Shown piece after piece: positions 1-8,644 of a stretch of 64,000 bases of DNA (its first letter is position 1; each line of letters begins with the position of its first letter). This DNA is from Alteraurantiacibacter aquimixticola. Its GTDB lineage: Bacteria > Pseudomonadota > Alphaproteobacteria > Sphingomonadales > Sphingomonadaceae. The notes beneath the pieces are model-generated. The model saw only the letters and a list, made by a program, of their open reading frames with translations, searched no databases and had not been told where the DNA came from. The stretch lies in assembly GCF_004965515.1 (NCBI RefSeq), contig NZ_SSHH01000002.1:1-64000 (forward strand), read 5' to 3'. The translations under genes were made by a program, and so were the position numbers.

Positions 1-995
1 TTACGCCGTTCGGACAGGCCGACATTGTAGGTCGTCGAACCCGAGCGGTCGGCGTGGCCTGCCAGCATGATAGCTGCCGTACCGCAATCGCCATAGGCGG
101 TGATCGCCGAGTCCAGCACCGTGGCCGCTTCCGGCGTGATCGCCGACTGATCCCAGTCGAAGAACACGATGTAGGGCCCCTGGTTGCACACTGCCTGCGG
201 AGGCGGCGGCGGAGGGGGCGGAGGCGGCGGGGGAGGCGGCGGCGGGGGAGGCGGGGGCGGAGGCGGCGGCGGGGCCACCGGCTCGGAACCGCCGAAATTG
301 TGCGTCAGCACGGCCATCACCGAATGGGTGACGAGGTCGAAGTCGAGATTGCGGCTATTGGCGCCCAGCACCGTCGCCTCATTCACATCGTAGCGGTCGA
401 CCACCGTCGCATTGTCGACGCGGAAGTAGCGGTATTGAAGACCGAGGTCCCAATCCTCGGAAAGCGGCATGTAACCGCGGGCAATGCCCTGCCATGCGAA
501 GCGCACATCGTTATCGTCGAGGAAAGTACGTCCCGGCACGCCAATGTCGAACATGCGCACATTGGCAATTCCGACACCGCCGCCCAGCGAGAAGCCAATG
601 CCGTCATTGCCGCCGAAATCGAGCAGCGCGTTCACCATGCCGCTCCAGATCTCGACATTGCCGTCCGCAGTGAAGGACCCGGTGGCAAAGTCGGTCCCCT
701 CGACCGGGATCGGGCCAACCGGGCCACTGATCGTTTCGAGGTCGAAGCGCTTATAGGCGCCTTCACCTTCGAGCCGGACCGGACCGAAGTCATAGCCGAC
801 GATGCCGCCCAGGTCCCATCCCATGTCGTCGGCCTCGCCAGTGATCGCCTGTCCGGTTCCCTGCACCGTGTAGTCGATATCGTCGGGAATGAGGACGCCG
901 CCTTCGATGCCGGCATAGACCTCGCCATCGCGGGCAAGGGCGGGTGTGGCGAGCATGCTGGAGGCCAGCGCAATCGCCAATACTGATTTCTTCAT
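1..995 (-). CDS. OmpA-family outer membrane protein with poly-proline hinge (partial, C-terminus beyond the window)
   Basis: The frame opens at an ATG at 995 behind a good AAAGGGG ribosome site and stays open to the window edge, so the C-terminus is missing. Residues 1-21 are a signal peptide ending in Ala-Leu-Ala. Residues 22-230 alternate glycine/aromatic strands typical of an eight-stranded OmpA-type beta-barrel (many GV/GGG/YRYFRV patterns). Residues 242-266 are 25 consecutive prolines (DNA 198-272). From about residue 270 an OmpA-like peptidoglycan-binding domain begins (FFDWDQSAITPEA, then GHADRSGS). The role by family is to anchor the outer membrane to peptidoglycan. The family is clear; the exact ligand or porin activity is not. 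Confidence 0.9.
   Translation of the reverse strand, partial: MKKSVLAIALASSMLATPALARDGEVYAGIEGGVLIPDDIDYTVQGTGQAITGEADDMGWDLGGIVGYDFGPVRLEGEGAYKRFDLETISGPVGPIPVEGTDFATGSFTADGNVEIWSGMVNALLDFGGNDGIGFSLGGGVGIANVRMFDIGVPGRTFLDDNDVRFAWQGIARGYMPLSEDWDLGLQYRYFRVDNATVVDRYDVNEATVLGANSRNLDFDLVTHSVMAVLTHNFGGSEPVAPPPPPPPPPPPPPPPPPPPPPPPPPQAVCNQGPYIVFFDWDQSAITPEAATVLDSAITAYGDCGTAAIMLAGHADRSGSTTYNVGLSERR
198..272. repeat. Low-complexity GC tract encoding 25 prolines
   Basis: A 75-base purely G/C-rich tract of CCN proline codons (read as GGN on the plus strand) inside the OmpA-like gene. It links the barrel to the periplasmic peptidoglycan-binding domain. Codon use alternates among CCG, CCT and CCC, so it is not a pure trinucleotide repeat, but it is a likely site of length variation. 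Confidence 0.9.
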
Positions 996-1075
996 CGCAA
1001 TTCCCCTTTGTCGGACCCGTGAGGAAACACGGCATGTTCATGCCTTAGGTCCGTTTTGCGACAATCCGGAGACGG

Positions 1076-2161
1076 TCACCAAAGGCTTAGCTGGCCGTTG
1101 GTCGAAGGCGGGCGGAACTGGCTGCAATCGAGGTTGAAACGTTGCTTCGCGATCCCCGCGCGCTTGCAGGCAATACGGAACCGCGTGCGGAACAGCTCCG
1201 CCCACACGCCGCTGGGCCGCATGCGGTGGAAGAAGCGGCTGTCATTGTCCTTCCCGCCGCGCACCGATTGCACGATGCCCATCACCTTGCTGGCGCGGTC
1301 CGGGTAATGCACGTCGAGCCACTCACGAAACAGCGGGGCGACTTCATGCGGAAGGCGCAGCATGATCCAGCCTGCCGAAGTGACCCCAGCCTTGGCGGCC
1401 TCGGCCAAAATCTCTTCCATGAAGCAATCGGTGATCGCGGGGATAACCGGTGCAACCGAACAGTGGGCGGGCACGCCTGCCTCGACCAGTTTTGCCAATG
1501 CAGCGAGTCGCTTGCCTGGCGAAGCTGCGCGCGGTTCGAGCTTTCCGGAGAGCTTCGGATCGAGCGTCGTCACCGATATGCTGACCGCCACCAGCCCACA
1601 CGCTGCGAGCTCCTTCAACACGTCAAGATCGTGGAGCACCCGGTCGGACTTGGTGGTGATCATCACCGGGTGCCGCGCCTCCAGGCATACTTCGAGAACC
1701 TGGCGGGTAATGCGGTAGCGCGCCTCTATCGGCTGATAGGGATCGGTATTTGTGCCCATGGCGATGGGGGCGGGAATGTATTTCGGGCGCGCGAGCGTCT
1801 CCCGCAGCAGCCGCGCCGCATCGGGCTTGGCGAAGAGCTGCGTCTCGAAATCGAGCCCCGGTGAGAGGTCGTGAAAGGCGTGGGTGGGGCGTGCAAAGCA
1901 ATAGACACAGCCATGCTCGCAGCCGCGATAGGCATTGATCGAACGGTCGAAGCCGATGTCGGGAGACTGGTTGAAGGTCAGGATCGACTTGGGCCGCTCC
2001 TCTGTTACCGTGGTGCGTAGCTTGGGCGGGTCGCCATCGAGCATGCGCATGGCCTCACGCCAGTCGTCATCGACCTCTCGCTGCGGAAGGTCGAAGCGCT
2101 CTGATCGCGCAGAGGATTGCGCGCCGCGTCCGCGGACGATTGGGTCTCGTGTATGTCCCAT
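1076..2161 (-). CDS. PA0069-family radical SAM protein (SplB/COG1533-like)
   Basis: A radical SAM enzyme of the PA0069/COG1533 group, which is related to spore photoproduct lyase but has no settled substrate. The cluster motif CEHGCVYC lies at about residues 81-88 and carries the three cysteines that bind the 4Fe-4S cluster. It is followed by the barrel motifs AMGTNTDPYQP and ITTKSDRVLHDLD typical of this group. I take the ATG at 2161; a TTG at 2185 would add eight residues. Neither start has a convincing ribosome site, and the ATG sits inside an inverted repeat (2149-2178). It lies 18 bases upstream (in transcription terms) from nothing coding on its own strand except the moaB stop, so it may be read with moaB or alone. 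Confidence 0.85.
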   Translation of the reverse strand: MGHTRDPIVRGRGAQSSARSERFDLPQREVDDDWREAMRMLDGDPPKLRTTVTEERPKSILTFNQSPDIGFDRSINAYRGCEHGCVYCFARPTHAFHDLSPGLDFETQLFAKPDAARLLRETLARPKYIPAPIAMGTNTDPYQPIEARYRITRQVLEVCLEARHPVMITTKSDRVLHDLDVLKELAACGLVAVSISVTTLDPKLSGKLEPRAASPGKRLAALAKLVEAGVPAHCSVAPVIPAITDCFMEEILAEAAKAGVTSAGWIMLRLPHEVAPLFREWLDVHYPDRASKVMGIVQSVRGGKDNDSRFFHRMRPSGVWAELFRTRFRIACKRAGIAKQRFNLDCSQFRPPSTNGQLSLW

Positions 2162-2178
2162 GAGGATGGAACATACAC
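2149..2178. promoter_or_regulatory. 11-base inverted repeat over the radical SAM start codon
   Basis: Arms 2149-2159 and 2168-2178 match at 10 of 11 positions around an 8-base centre. The ATG of the radical SAM gene (2161) is on the inner edge. It could be a protein operator or an mRNA hairpin that hides the start codon. There is no other evidence for function. Confidence 0.4.
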
Positions 2179-2203
2179 GGAACAAAGGGGCTTGGAAAGA
2201 GGG

Positions 2204-2734
2204 TCAGACCTCTTTGAGGCGCGGCATCAGCTCGACGAAATTGCAGGGCCGGTTGCGGGCGTCCAGTTGCTCGGCAAGGATGTTGTCCCACCCGTCCTTC
2301 ACCGCGCCATTCGAGCCGGGCAGGGCGAAGATATAGGTCCCCTCCGCCACCACAGCACAAGCGCGCGATTGCACAGTGGAGGTACCGATGGTCTTGAAGC
2401 TGATATAGCGGAACAGCTCCCCGAAACCGGGGATCTCGCGCGTCTTCACGCGGTCGAGCGCCTCGGGCGTGACGTCGCGGCCGGTGAGGCCCGTCCCTCC
2501 GGTGGAGACGACCGCGTCGACATTCCCGTCCGCCATCCAGGCGCGCAGCTGCGCCTCGATCACATCGGCATCGTCCTTCAGGATCGTGCGCGCGGCGAGG
2601 TTGTGTCCCGCGCCGATAATGCGCCCCGCAAGGATATCGCCCGACGTATCCTCATCCGGTCCGCGCGTATCGGAGACGGTGAGCAGGGCGATGTTGATCG
2701 GCTTGAATGTGCGGTCGGGATCGATGGCCATCAT
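2204..2734 (-). CDS. moaB: Molybdenum cofactor biosynthesis protein B (MoaB/MogA family)
   Basis: A 176-residue single-domain MPT-binding protein. It shows the family signature STGGTGLTGRDVTPEA (about residues 77-92) and ALPGSNGAVKDGWDNIL near the end. By family it adenylylates molybdopterin ahead of molybdenum insertion, or acts as a MogA equivalent; the sequence alone does not separate MoaB from MogA. Its ATG overlaps the stop of the lytic transglycosylase gene by four bases (ATGA), so the two are probably translationally coupled. No other moa/moe gene is in the window. Confidence 0.9.
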   Translation of the reverse strand: MMAIDPDRTFKPINIALLTVSDTRGPDEDTSGDILAGRIIGAGHNLAARTILKDDADVIEAQLRAWMADGNVDAVVSTGGTGLTGRDVTPEALDRVKTREIPGFGELFRYISFKTIGTSTVQSRACAVVAEGTYIFALPGSNGAVKDGWDNILAEQLDARNRPCNFVELMPRLKEV

Positions 2735-4491
2735 TTGCTTCCGGAAGACATGTAGACGCGTCCGTTAGCGCCACTGCCCGATCCGGGGAAGGCCGGCCAG
2801 CCATTTTCGGCCAGCGATGTGCGACTGGGCGAGGGCGAATTCGCCTGCCGCTCATACATCCAGTAATTGCGCATCACGATGGCGACATATTCGCGCGTCT
2901 CCCAATAGGGGATCGCCTCCATGTAAAGCAGCGGGTCGCCCATGTCGCGCACCTCGCTCTCCCACCGGCGCACGGGGGTGAGGCCCGCATTATAGGCAGC
3001 CATGATCTTTGGCAGCTGGTTCCGCGTGGCCGGATCTTCCTGCAACATTTCCAGATTTCGCTGGCCGAAGGCGAGGTTGACGCGGGGATCGTAGATATCG
3101 ACGGCCGCTGCGTTCATTTCCAGGCGCGGGGCATGTTCGCGCACCGTAATCGGGGTGATCTGCATCAGGCCCTGCGCATTGGCGGGGCTGCGCGCATTGG
3201 CGCGGAAATTCGATTCCTGCAGGATATGCGCATAGGCGAGCGCGGGATCGACGCGCCATCCGTTCATCGGCTCCCAGCGTGGCGCGGGGTAGAAGCTCGC
3301 CGGATCGGCGCGACCACCCTGCGGTGCGTTATAGGCCATGTAGAGCTGCGTCTGCGGCAGGCTCAACTCGCGCGCAAGGCGGGAGAGCGCCTCGTAATCG
3401 TCCGGATCGCCGATCTTTGCCTGGTGGAGCAGGACTTCGCTCGCCAGCACGTCCTCGCCAATTTCAGCCAGAGCCACGGCGATGCGGACGTTTTGGTTAT
3501 TGCTGATGCGGCGCCAGTCATCGTTCGACAGATCCGCACGCGACACGCGATCGGGAAGCTTCCTGCCCAGCTGCTCGGCGGCGAGCATGCCATAGAGCGT
3601 CTGGTCGTTGCCCGCCGCTTCGGCCAGCAGTTGCGAGGACAATTCCGGCTGCCTGCACCGCAACACCGAGCGGCTCGCCCAATAGAGCGAAGCCGCGCGC
3701 AATTCGACGTTCTCCGCCATCGATGCCGCGCGGCGGAAGGCCTCGCCCGCACCCTCGCAATCGTTCAGCCGCCATGAGGCAAGGCCGACGACCCATTCGC
3801 CTTCAGCCAGCCATGCGCCACTGCCTGCGGCGACGGAGCGCGCCATGGCCAGCGCCTCTGCGTCCATGTTCTCGATGAAATAGGACCAGGCGACGCGCTG
3901 ACGCCATTCCGCCCGTGCTTCGGAGCTGAGCGAGGCATCCACGCCGTCCAGCAGCAGGCGTGCCGTATTCGGATCGTCATTCGAAATCGCGGCGAGGATG
4001 CCGGAGCTGACGTCGGACGGCATGGTCCCGTCATTGACCGAACGCGGCCGGTCTCGGCGGGGGAAATTGCCGACCGAGCGGAGTTGGCGTTCCACCGGAA
4101 GGTAGGGACGTGCCTCCAGCCCGCGCGTCTGGCCAAGCCGCACCAGTTGCGCGGCCATCGGCAGTTCCTGTCCGCCATCGAGCCAGCGGAGGATTTGGTC
4201 GAGTTCCACGCGCGGTGAATTGGGGTGGAGGTAGAATTCGGCCAGCGCCACGCGGTGGAGCAGCCCGTCCTGACGCTGGGCGAGCAGTTCCTGCACCTCG
4301 CCCCAGCGCTCGCCCTTGATGCTCGCGAAGACCGAGCGATAATAACGTGCATCGTCCTCCGACAGCTGGCGCGGTGCGTCATTCTGCGAAACATGAGCAA
4401 TGAAATATTCGCGCGAGTCCTGAGCCTGCGCGGTGGTTGCCATGCCAGTCGCCGCGAGTGTTGCAGCGGCGGCCAATGCCAATGTCCTCAT
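2731..4491 (-). CDS. Lytic murein transglycosylase, Slt70-like
   Basis: A 586-residue periplasmic enzyme that cleaves peptidoglycan glycan strands to 1,6-anhydro products. Residues 1-23 form a signal peptide ending AQA. A long alpha-helical superhelical region (about 30-400) precedes the SLT catalytic domain, where the catalytic glutamate is Glu426 in ILQESNF, followed by GLMQITP and AAYNAG motifs. Architecture matches Slt70. The start ATG overlaps the stop of the upstream UDG-like gene by four bases and its stop overlaps the moaB start, giving a three-gene coupled unit. Confidence 0.93.
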   Translation of the reverse strand: MRTLALAAAATLAATGMATTAQAQDSREYFIAHVSQNDAPRQLSEDDARYYRSVFASIKGERWGEVQELLAQRQDGLLHRVALAEFYLHPNSPRVELDQILRWLDGGQELPMAAQLVRLGQTRGLEARPYLPVERQLRSVGNFPRRDRPRSVNDGTMPSDVSSGILAAISNDDPNTARLLLDGVDASLSSEARAEWRQRVAWSYFIENMDAEALAMARSVAAGSGAWLAEGEWVVGLASWRLNDCEGAGEAFRRAASMAENVELRAASLYWASRSVLRCRQPELSSQLLAEAAGNDQTLYGMLAAEQLGRKLPDRVSRADLSNDDWRRISNNQNVRIAVALAEIGEDVLASEVLLHQAKIGDPDDYEALSRLARELSLPQTQLYMAYNAPQGGRADPASFYPAPRWEPMNGWRVDPALAYAHILQESNFRANARSPANAQGLMQITPITVREHAPRLEMNAAAVDIYDPRVNLAFGQRNLEMLQEDPATRNQLPKIMAAYNAGLTPVRRWESEVRDMGDPLLYMEAIPYWETREYVAIVMRNYWMYERQANSPSPSRTSLAENGWPAFPGSGSGANGRVYMSSGSK

Positions 4492-5231
4492 CTATTCCCC
4501 GTCCAGTCGAGCCAGCTGTGCCACAGGCGTGCGCGCAGCCTTGCGTTCTCGAGCAGATTTTCCGGTCCGAAGCTTGCCAGCAGATGAATCGCGCTATCGC
4601 CCAGACTCAATTCCGCCACGGCTTGCCGCTTTTCCAAGCCGAGCACGGGCATCAGGTCGCGTCCGAGGACCAGCAGGCGCTTGGGAGCGGCCAATTTGAT
4701 GTGGTGTTGCAGCACTTCGCCAAGGCCAGCTGAACCGAGGCCATCCCAGTCGGCCAGCGGCATATGGCGGGGCAGGGCGCTGGCGATATAGGCACGCTCC
4801 TCGGCAACGCCCATTGCGCGAAGCATGTTGCTGACCAGCGTGCCTTGCGGGCCGGAGAGCAGCTTTTCGCTATCCTGTGCCTCGGGCATGGGGACGAGCA
4901 CCATCAGGTCCGCCTCGACCACACCGCGCGGTGCAACCCGGTCGCGCACAGCGTCGCCATCGAGCGAGGGTTCGGTCATCCACCAGCTGGCGAAACCTTC
5001 CAGCGAGCCCGGCCAATTGGCGCGATCGCCGCCGATGGCAGGCGGTGCGGGCTTCTCTTCCTCGACCTTCCTGGCCTGTTGCAGCTTTTCGGCAGCAGCC
5101 TTGGCCGCTTTGGGCTCCTGCAGCAGGGCCTCCGCCTCATCCCGGAAATCGTGATCGACGCCCGCCTCGCGCCACCAGTCGAGGGCGGCGGCGAATTGTT
5201 CGGCAAGGTCGGGTTGCTGTTGCATATTCAC
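4488..5231 (-). CDS. Uracil-DNA glycosylase superfamily protein with degenerate motifs
   Basis: Residues about 100-245 resemble the family 4/5-like uracil-DNA glycosylase fold. A first-motif region (VLVPMPEAQD..LLSGPQG) is followed by a GTLVSNMLRAMG segment and a last motif (LLASFGPENLLENARLRARLW) before a conserved Trp. The usual GEAPG first motif and the HPS of the last motif are not recognisable, and the cysteines that hold the 4Fe-4S cluster in family 4 are absent, so catalytic activity is doubtful. The N-terminal 90 residues are Ala/Lys/Glu-rich. The start is GTG 5231 or ATG 5225, with no clear ribosome site. Sphingomonads commonly carry such a protein beside the transglycosylase. Confidence 0.7.
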   Translation of the reverse strand: MNMQQQPDLAEQFAAALDWWREAGVDHDFRDEAEALLQEPKAAKAAAEKLQQARKVEEEKPAPPAIGGDRANWPGSLEGFASWWMTEPSLDGDAVRDRVAPRGVVEADLMVLVPMPEAQDSEKLLSGPQGTLVSNMLRAMGVAEERAYIASALPRHMPLADWDGLGSAGLGEVLQHHIKLAAPKRLLVLGRDLMPVLGLEKRQAVAELSLGDSAIHLLASFGPENLLENARLRARLWHSWLDWTGNR

Positions 5232-5330
5232 GATCGGTCTTTGGCAGACAGTCCAAGGGCGGTCTTGACCTGCACACGGCCAGCGATCAAGTGCCTAGGC
5301 AAAGCAATGCCCGTTTATGGAGAGGGACGC

Positions 5331-6977
5331 ATGAGCGAACGTGAGAGCATGCCGGTGGACGTGGTCATCGTTGGCGGCGGCCCCGCTGGCCTGTCGGCGG
5401 CGATCCGGCTCAAGCAGCTGAACGAAGAGCTTGAGGTCGTCGTGCTGGAAAAGGGCGCGGAGATCGGCGCGCATATCCTCTCCGGCGCGGTGATCGATCC
5501 GCGCGCGCTGGACGAGCTGCTGCCCGACTGGCGGACGGATGGCTGCCCGATGGCCGAAACGCCCGTCACGGATAACCTCCACTGGGTGCTCACCAAGGGC
5601 GGGAAGTGGGAGATGCCGCATCTCGCTTTGCCGCCGCTCATGTCCAACAAGGGCAATTACACCGGATCGCTCGGCAATCTGTGCCGCTGGCTGGGCGAAA
5701 AGGCCGAGGCCATGGGCGTACAGGTCTTCCCCGGCTTCCCCGCTTCCGAAGTGCTGTTCGACGAAGCGGGCAATGTGATGGGCGTCGCCACGCAGGACAT
5801 GGGCGTCGCCGCCGATGGCTCGCACAAGCCGGATCACGAGCCAGGCATGGAGCTACATGCGAAATACACGCTCTTTGCCGAGGGTGCTCGCGGCCATCTG
5901 ACCAAGCTAATGAAGGACCGCTTCGACCTCGAGGCCGATTGCGAGCCGCAGGTCTTTGGTCTCGGGATCAAGGAATTGTGGGATATCGATCCCGACAAGC
6001 ATGAGCCGGGCCGGGTGATCCACACCCAAGGCTGGCCCCTGTCGGAAAGCGACACATGGGGCGGAGGCTTCCTCTATCACCAGGCCAACGGGCAGGTAGC
6101 ATTGGGTTTCGTTACCGCCCTCGATTACGCGAACCCCTATGTCTTCCCCTTCGAGGAATTCCAGCGCTGGAAGCACCATCCGGCGATCCGCGAAGTGCTC
6201 GAAGGCGGCAAGCGCGTGGCCTATGGCGCGCGCGCGATCAATGAAGGCGGCTGGCAGAGCGTGCCCAAGCTCGCTTTCCCAGGCGGTGCGCTGATCGGCT
6301 GTTCGGCCGGTTTCGTGAACGTCCCGCGCATCAAGGGCACGCATACGGCGATGAAGAGCGGGATGCTCGCCGCCGAAAACATTGCCACTGCCATTGCCGC
6401 GGGCCGCGAGAAGGATGCGCTGGAGGATTACGATGCCGCCGTCCGCTCCAGCTGGATCGCGGACGAGCTGCAGAAGGTGAAGAACGCGCAGCCGCTGGTC
6501 GCCAAGTTCGGCGAGGGGCTGGGGACCGCGCTGGCAGGTATCGACATGTGGCTGCGTACGCTGAAGATCCGCCTGCCGTTCACGCTCGGCCACCACAAGG
6601 ATGCCGAGAGCCTCAACCGCGCCGATCTCTACAAGCCCATCGCCTATCCCAAGCCCGATGGCGTGCTCAGCTTCGATCGCCTGACCTCGGTCTCCTTCAG
6701 CGGGACCAATCACGAAGAGGACCAGCCCTGCCACCTGAAAGTGGCGGACATGGAGCTGCAGCTGGAGAGCGAGCTGGGCGTCTATGCCGGACCCTCCACC
6801 CGCTATTGCCCGGCGGGCGTCTATGAGTGGCTGGTCGAGGAGGGTGCGGAGCCCAAATATGTGATCAACGCGCAGAACTGCGTCCACTGCAAGACGTGCG
6901 ACATCAAGGATCCCAACGGCAACATCACCTGGCTCACGCCCGAAGGTGGCGGCGGCCCGATGTATCCGAATATGTGA
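5331..6977 (+). CDS. Electron transfer flavoprotein-ubiquinone oxidoreductase
   Basis: A 548-residue membrane-associated flavoprotein that passes electrons from ETF (fed by acyl-CoA and other dehydrogenases) to ubiquinone. The FAD-binding motif VIVGGGPAGLSAA is at the N-terminus. The C-terminal ferredoxin-like segment has the 4Fe-4S ligands in TRYCPAG and NCVHCKTCDIKDP. Length is typical of the family. I chose the ATG at 5331 because AGAGGGA lies seven bases upstream and the FAD motif follows directly; the open frame upstream is non-homologous. It is divergent from the UDG-like gene. No etfA/etfB is nearby. Confidence 0.95.
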   Translation: MSERESMPVDVVIVGGGPAGLSAAIRLKQLNEELEVVVLEKGAEIGAHILSGAVIDPRALDELLPDWRTDGCPMAETPVTDNLHWVLTKGGKWEMPHLALPPLMSNKGNYTGSLGNLCRWLGEKAEAMGVQVFPGFPASEVLFDEAGNVMGVATQDMGVAADGSHKPDHEPGMELHAKYTLFAEGARGHLTKLMKDRFDLEADCEPQVFGLGIKELWDIDPDKHEPGRVIHTQGWPLSESDTWGGGFLYHQANGQVALGFVTALDYANPYVFPFEEFQRWKHHPAIREVLEGGKRVAYGARAINEGGWQSVPKLAFPGGALIGCSAGFVNVPRIKGTHTAMKSGMLAAENIATAIAAGREKDALEDYDAAVRSSWIADELQKVKNAQPLVAKFGEGLGTALAGIDMWLRTLKIRLPFTLGHHKDAESLNRADLYKPIAYPKPDGVLSFDRLTSVSFSGTNHEEDQPCHLKVADMELQLESELGVYAGPSTRYCPAGVYEWLVEEGAEPKYVINAQNCVHCKTCDIKDPNGNITWLTPEGGGGPMYPNM

Positions 6978-6992
6978 GAATTCCGGTGGCTT

Positions 6993-7076
6993 CGTCATTG
7001 CGAGGAGCGTAGCGACGAAGCAATCCAGGGCGGGACGCGAGACGCACTGGATCGCTTCGTTTCGCTCGCGATGACG
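6993..7076. repeat. Interspersed palindromic repeat (REP-like)
   Basis: Imperfect inverted arms at 6993-7028 (starting CGTCATTGCGAGG) and 7047-7076 (ending CGATGACG) around a short GC-rich loop fill the gap between the ETF-QO gene and ispE. Elements with these ends are scattered through intergenic regions of Erythrobacter and Sphingomonas genomes. It can fold into a long hairpin in the transcript and might act as a terminator or mRNA stabiliser. Confidence 0.8.
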
Positions 7077-7088
7077 ATATTCTGACCA

Positions 7089-7901
7089 ATGACCCTTCGC
7101 GAAACCGCCTATGCCAAGATCAACCTGGCGCTGCATGTGCGGCGGCGGCGGGAGGATGGCTATCACGAGCTGGAGACGCTGTTCGCCTTCGTCGATGCGG
7201 GGGACAGGCTGGTTGCCGAGACATGCGACGCCGACCGCGTCACCGTGACCGGCGAGTTTGCGGGGGCGCTGACCGATCCCTTCGACAATATCGTCGCCCG
7301 CGCACTCAGCGCGCTGCAGCATCCTGACGGGCTGTGCGTGACGCTGGAGAAGAACCTTCCGGTAGCCGCAGGGCTGGGCGGTGGTTCCGCCGATGCGGGC
7401 GCGGTCTTTCGCATGATGCGCGAAGCTTACGGCCTGCCTGATAATTGGCGTGAGCGTTCGGCGAAACTCGGCGCGGACGTCCCCGCCTGCGTCGATTCAA
7501 CCATGCATATAGGCCGCGGCGTGGGCGAGGAACGCGTTGAGGTCGAGAACGACATGGCGGGCATGGCGGTGCTGCTGGTCAATCCACGCGTTCCGCTGGC
7601 GACCGGGCCGGTATTCAAGGCGTGGGACGGGAAGGATCGTGGTGCGCTGCCGGAAGGTTCGGCCCGGCAAATTGCTCGCGAGGGGCGGAACGACTTGCGG
7701 CTCCCGGCGATCTCGCTGTGCCCGATCATCGCGGATGTGCTGGACGCGCTGGACCAAACCGATCCGTGGATGAGCGAAATGTCGGGTTCGGGCGCAACCT
7801 GCTTTGCCCTCTATGAGGATATCGGCCAGCGTGACCGCGCCGCCGAAACCATCGCAAGGCTGGAACCCGAGTGGTGGCAGATGGTAGGGCAATTGCGATG
7901 A
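7089..7901 (+). CDS. ispE: 4-diphosphocytidyl-2-C-methyl-D-erythritol kinase
   Basis: GHMP-family kinase of the MEP isoprenoid pathway; it phosphorylates CDP-ME at the 2-hydroxyl using ATP. The N-terminal AYAKINLALHV motif with the catalytic lysine region and the ATP-binding glycine-rich loop LPVAAGLGGGSADA (about residues 92-105) are intact, and MSGSGATCFALY closes the C-terminal domain. At 270 residues it has normal length. It sits directly downstream of a palindromic repeat and its stop overlaps the start of the next gene (ATGA). Confidence 0.95.
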   Translation: MTLRETAYAKINLALHVRRRREDGYHELETLFAFVDAGDRLVAETCDADRVTVTGEFAGALTDPFDNIVARALSALQHPDGLCVTLEKNLPVAAGLGGGSADAGAVFRMMREAYGLPDNWRERSAKLGADVPACVDSTMHIGRGVGEERVEVENDMAGMAVLLVNPRVPLATGPVFKAWDGKDRGALPEGSARQIAREGRNDLRLPAISLCPIIADVLDALDQTDPWMSEMSGSGATCFALYEDIGQRDRAAETIARLEPEWWQMVGQLR

Positions 7902-8626
7902 CCGAAACATCCTACCGCCAGATCCCCGCATTCGACACGCACGGTATCGTTTCCGTGTGCGATCATGCGTCGAACCACGTGCCCGATGGTATAGAGCTCG
8001 GGGTCGGCTCCGAGGTGCTTGAGAAGCACATCGCCCGGGACATTGGCGCGGCTGGTGTCGTGGAGCGGATGGCGCGTCGTCACGGCATTCCTGCACATTT
8101 GGGCGAAGTCAGCCGCCTCGTGATCGACCTCCACCGCGAGGAGGAGGTCGACGGCCTGATCCCCACGACCAGTGACGGTATCCTGATCCCCGGCAATATC
8201 GGTGCCGACAGGGAAGGGCGGATCGAGAAATACTATCGGCCCTATCACGATGCGCTCGCCGCATGGCTCGACGAGCAGGACCCGCAGCTGATCCTCTCGA
8301 TCCACAGTTTCACGCCGGAACTGGAAAGCAAGCCGGGCGAGGAGCGTCCGTGGGAAATCGGCCTGCTCTACAATGAGGATGACCGCGCCGCCCAGCACGC
8401 CATCCGCCTCTTCGGCGAACTCGGCGTGACCGTGGGCGATAACGAGCCCTATTCGGGCAAGCTCCTCAACGCAACGATGAACCGCCATGCGGAGGCGCAT
8501 GGCCGCCCCTATTGCGCGATCGAAATCCGCAACGACCTGATTGCGAACGAAGCTGGACAGGCGCGCTACGCAGCGATGATCGCCGATGTCGCCGGACGGG
8601 TACTGTCGGCGCTAGCGAGCAACTAG
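7898..8626 (+). CDS. N-formylglutamate amidohydrolase family protein
   Basis: A 242-residue member of the N-formylglutamate amidohydrolase family (PF05013), zinc-type hydrolases that release glutamate from N-formylglutamate in some histidine degradation routes. Visible family motifs are VCDHASNHVP near the N-terminus, RLVIDLHR, LSIHSFTPEL and the C-terminal AIEIRNDLI. I start at ATG 7898, which overlaps the ispE stop by four bases, rather than at an in-frame start 27 bases earlier inside ispE. No hut genes are nearby, so the physiological substrate is open. Confidence 0.85.
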   Translation: MTETSYRQIPAFDTHGIVSVCDHASNHVPDGIELGVGSEVLEKHIARDIGAAGVVERMARRHGIPAHLGEVSRLVIDLHREEEVDGLIPTTSDGILIPGNIGADREGRIEKYYRPYHDALAAWLDEQDPQLILSIHSFTPELESKPGEERPWEIGLLYNEDDRAAQHAIRLFGELGVTVGDNEPYSGKLLNATMNRHAEAHGRPYCAIEIRNDLIANEAGQARYAAMIADVAGRVLSALASN

Positions 8627-8644
8627 ACGCTCCAGAAGTCCCAC

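Noticed and set aside
198-272. Repeat array resembling a CRISPR or short tandem array
   Set aside because: It is simply proline codons; there are no spacers or conserved repeat units.
4764-5330. Upstream extension of the ETF-QO reading frame by 189 codons
   Set aside because: It is antisense to the UDG-like gene; the ATG at 5331 has a strong ribosome site and directly precedes the FAD motif.
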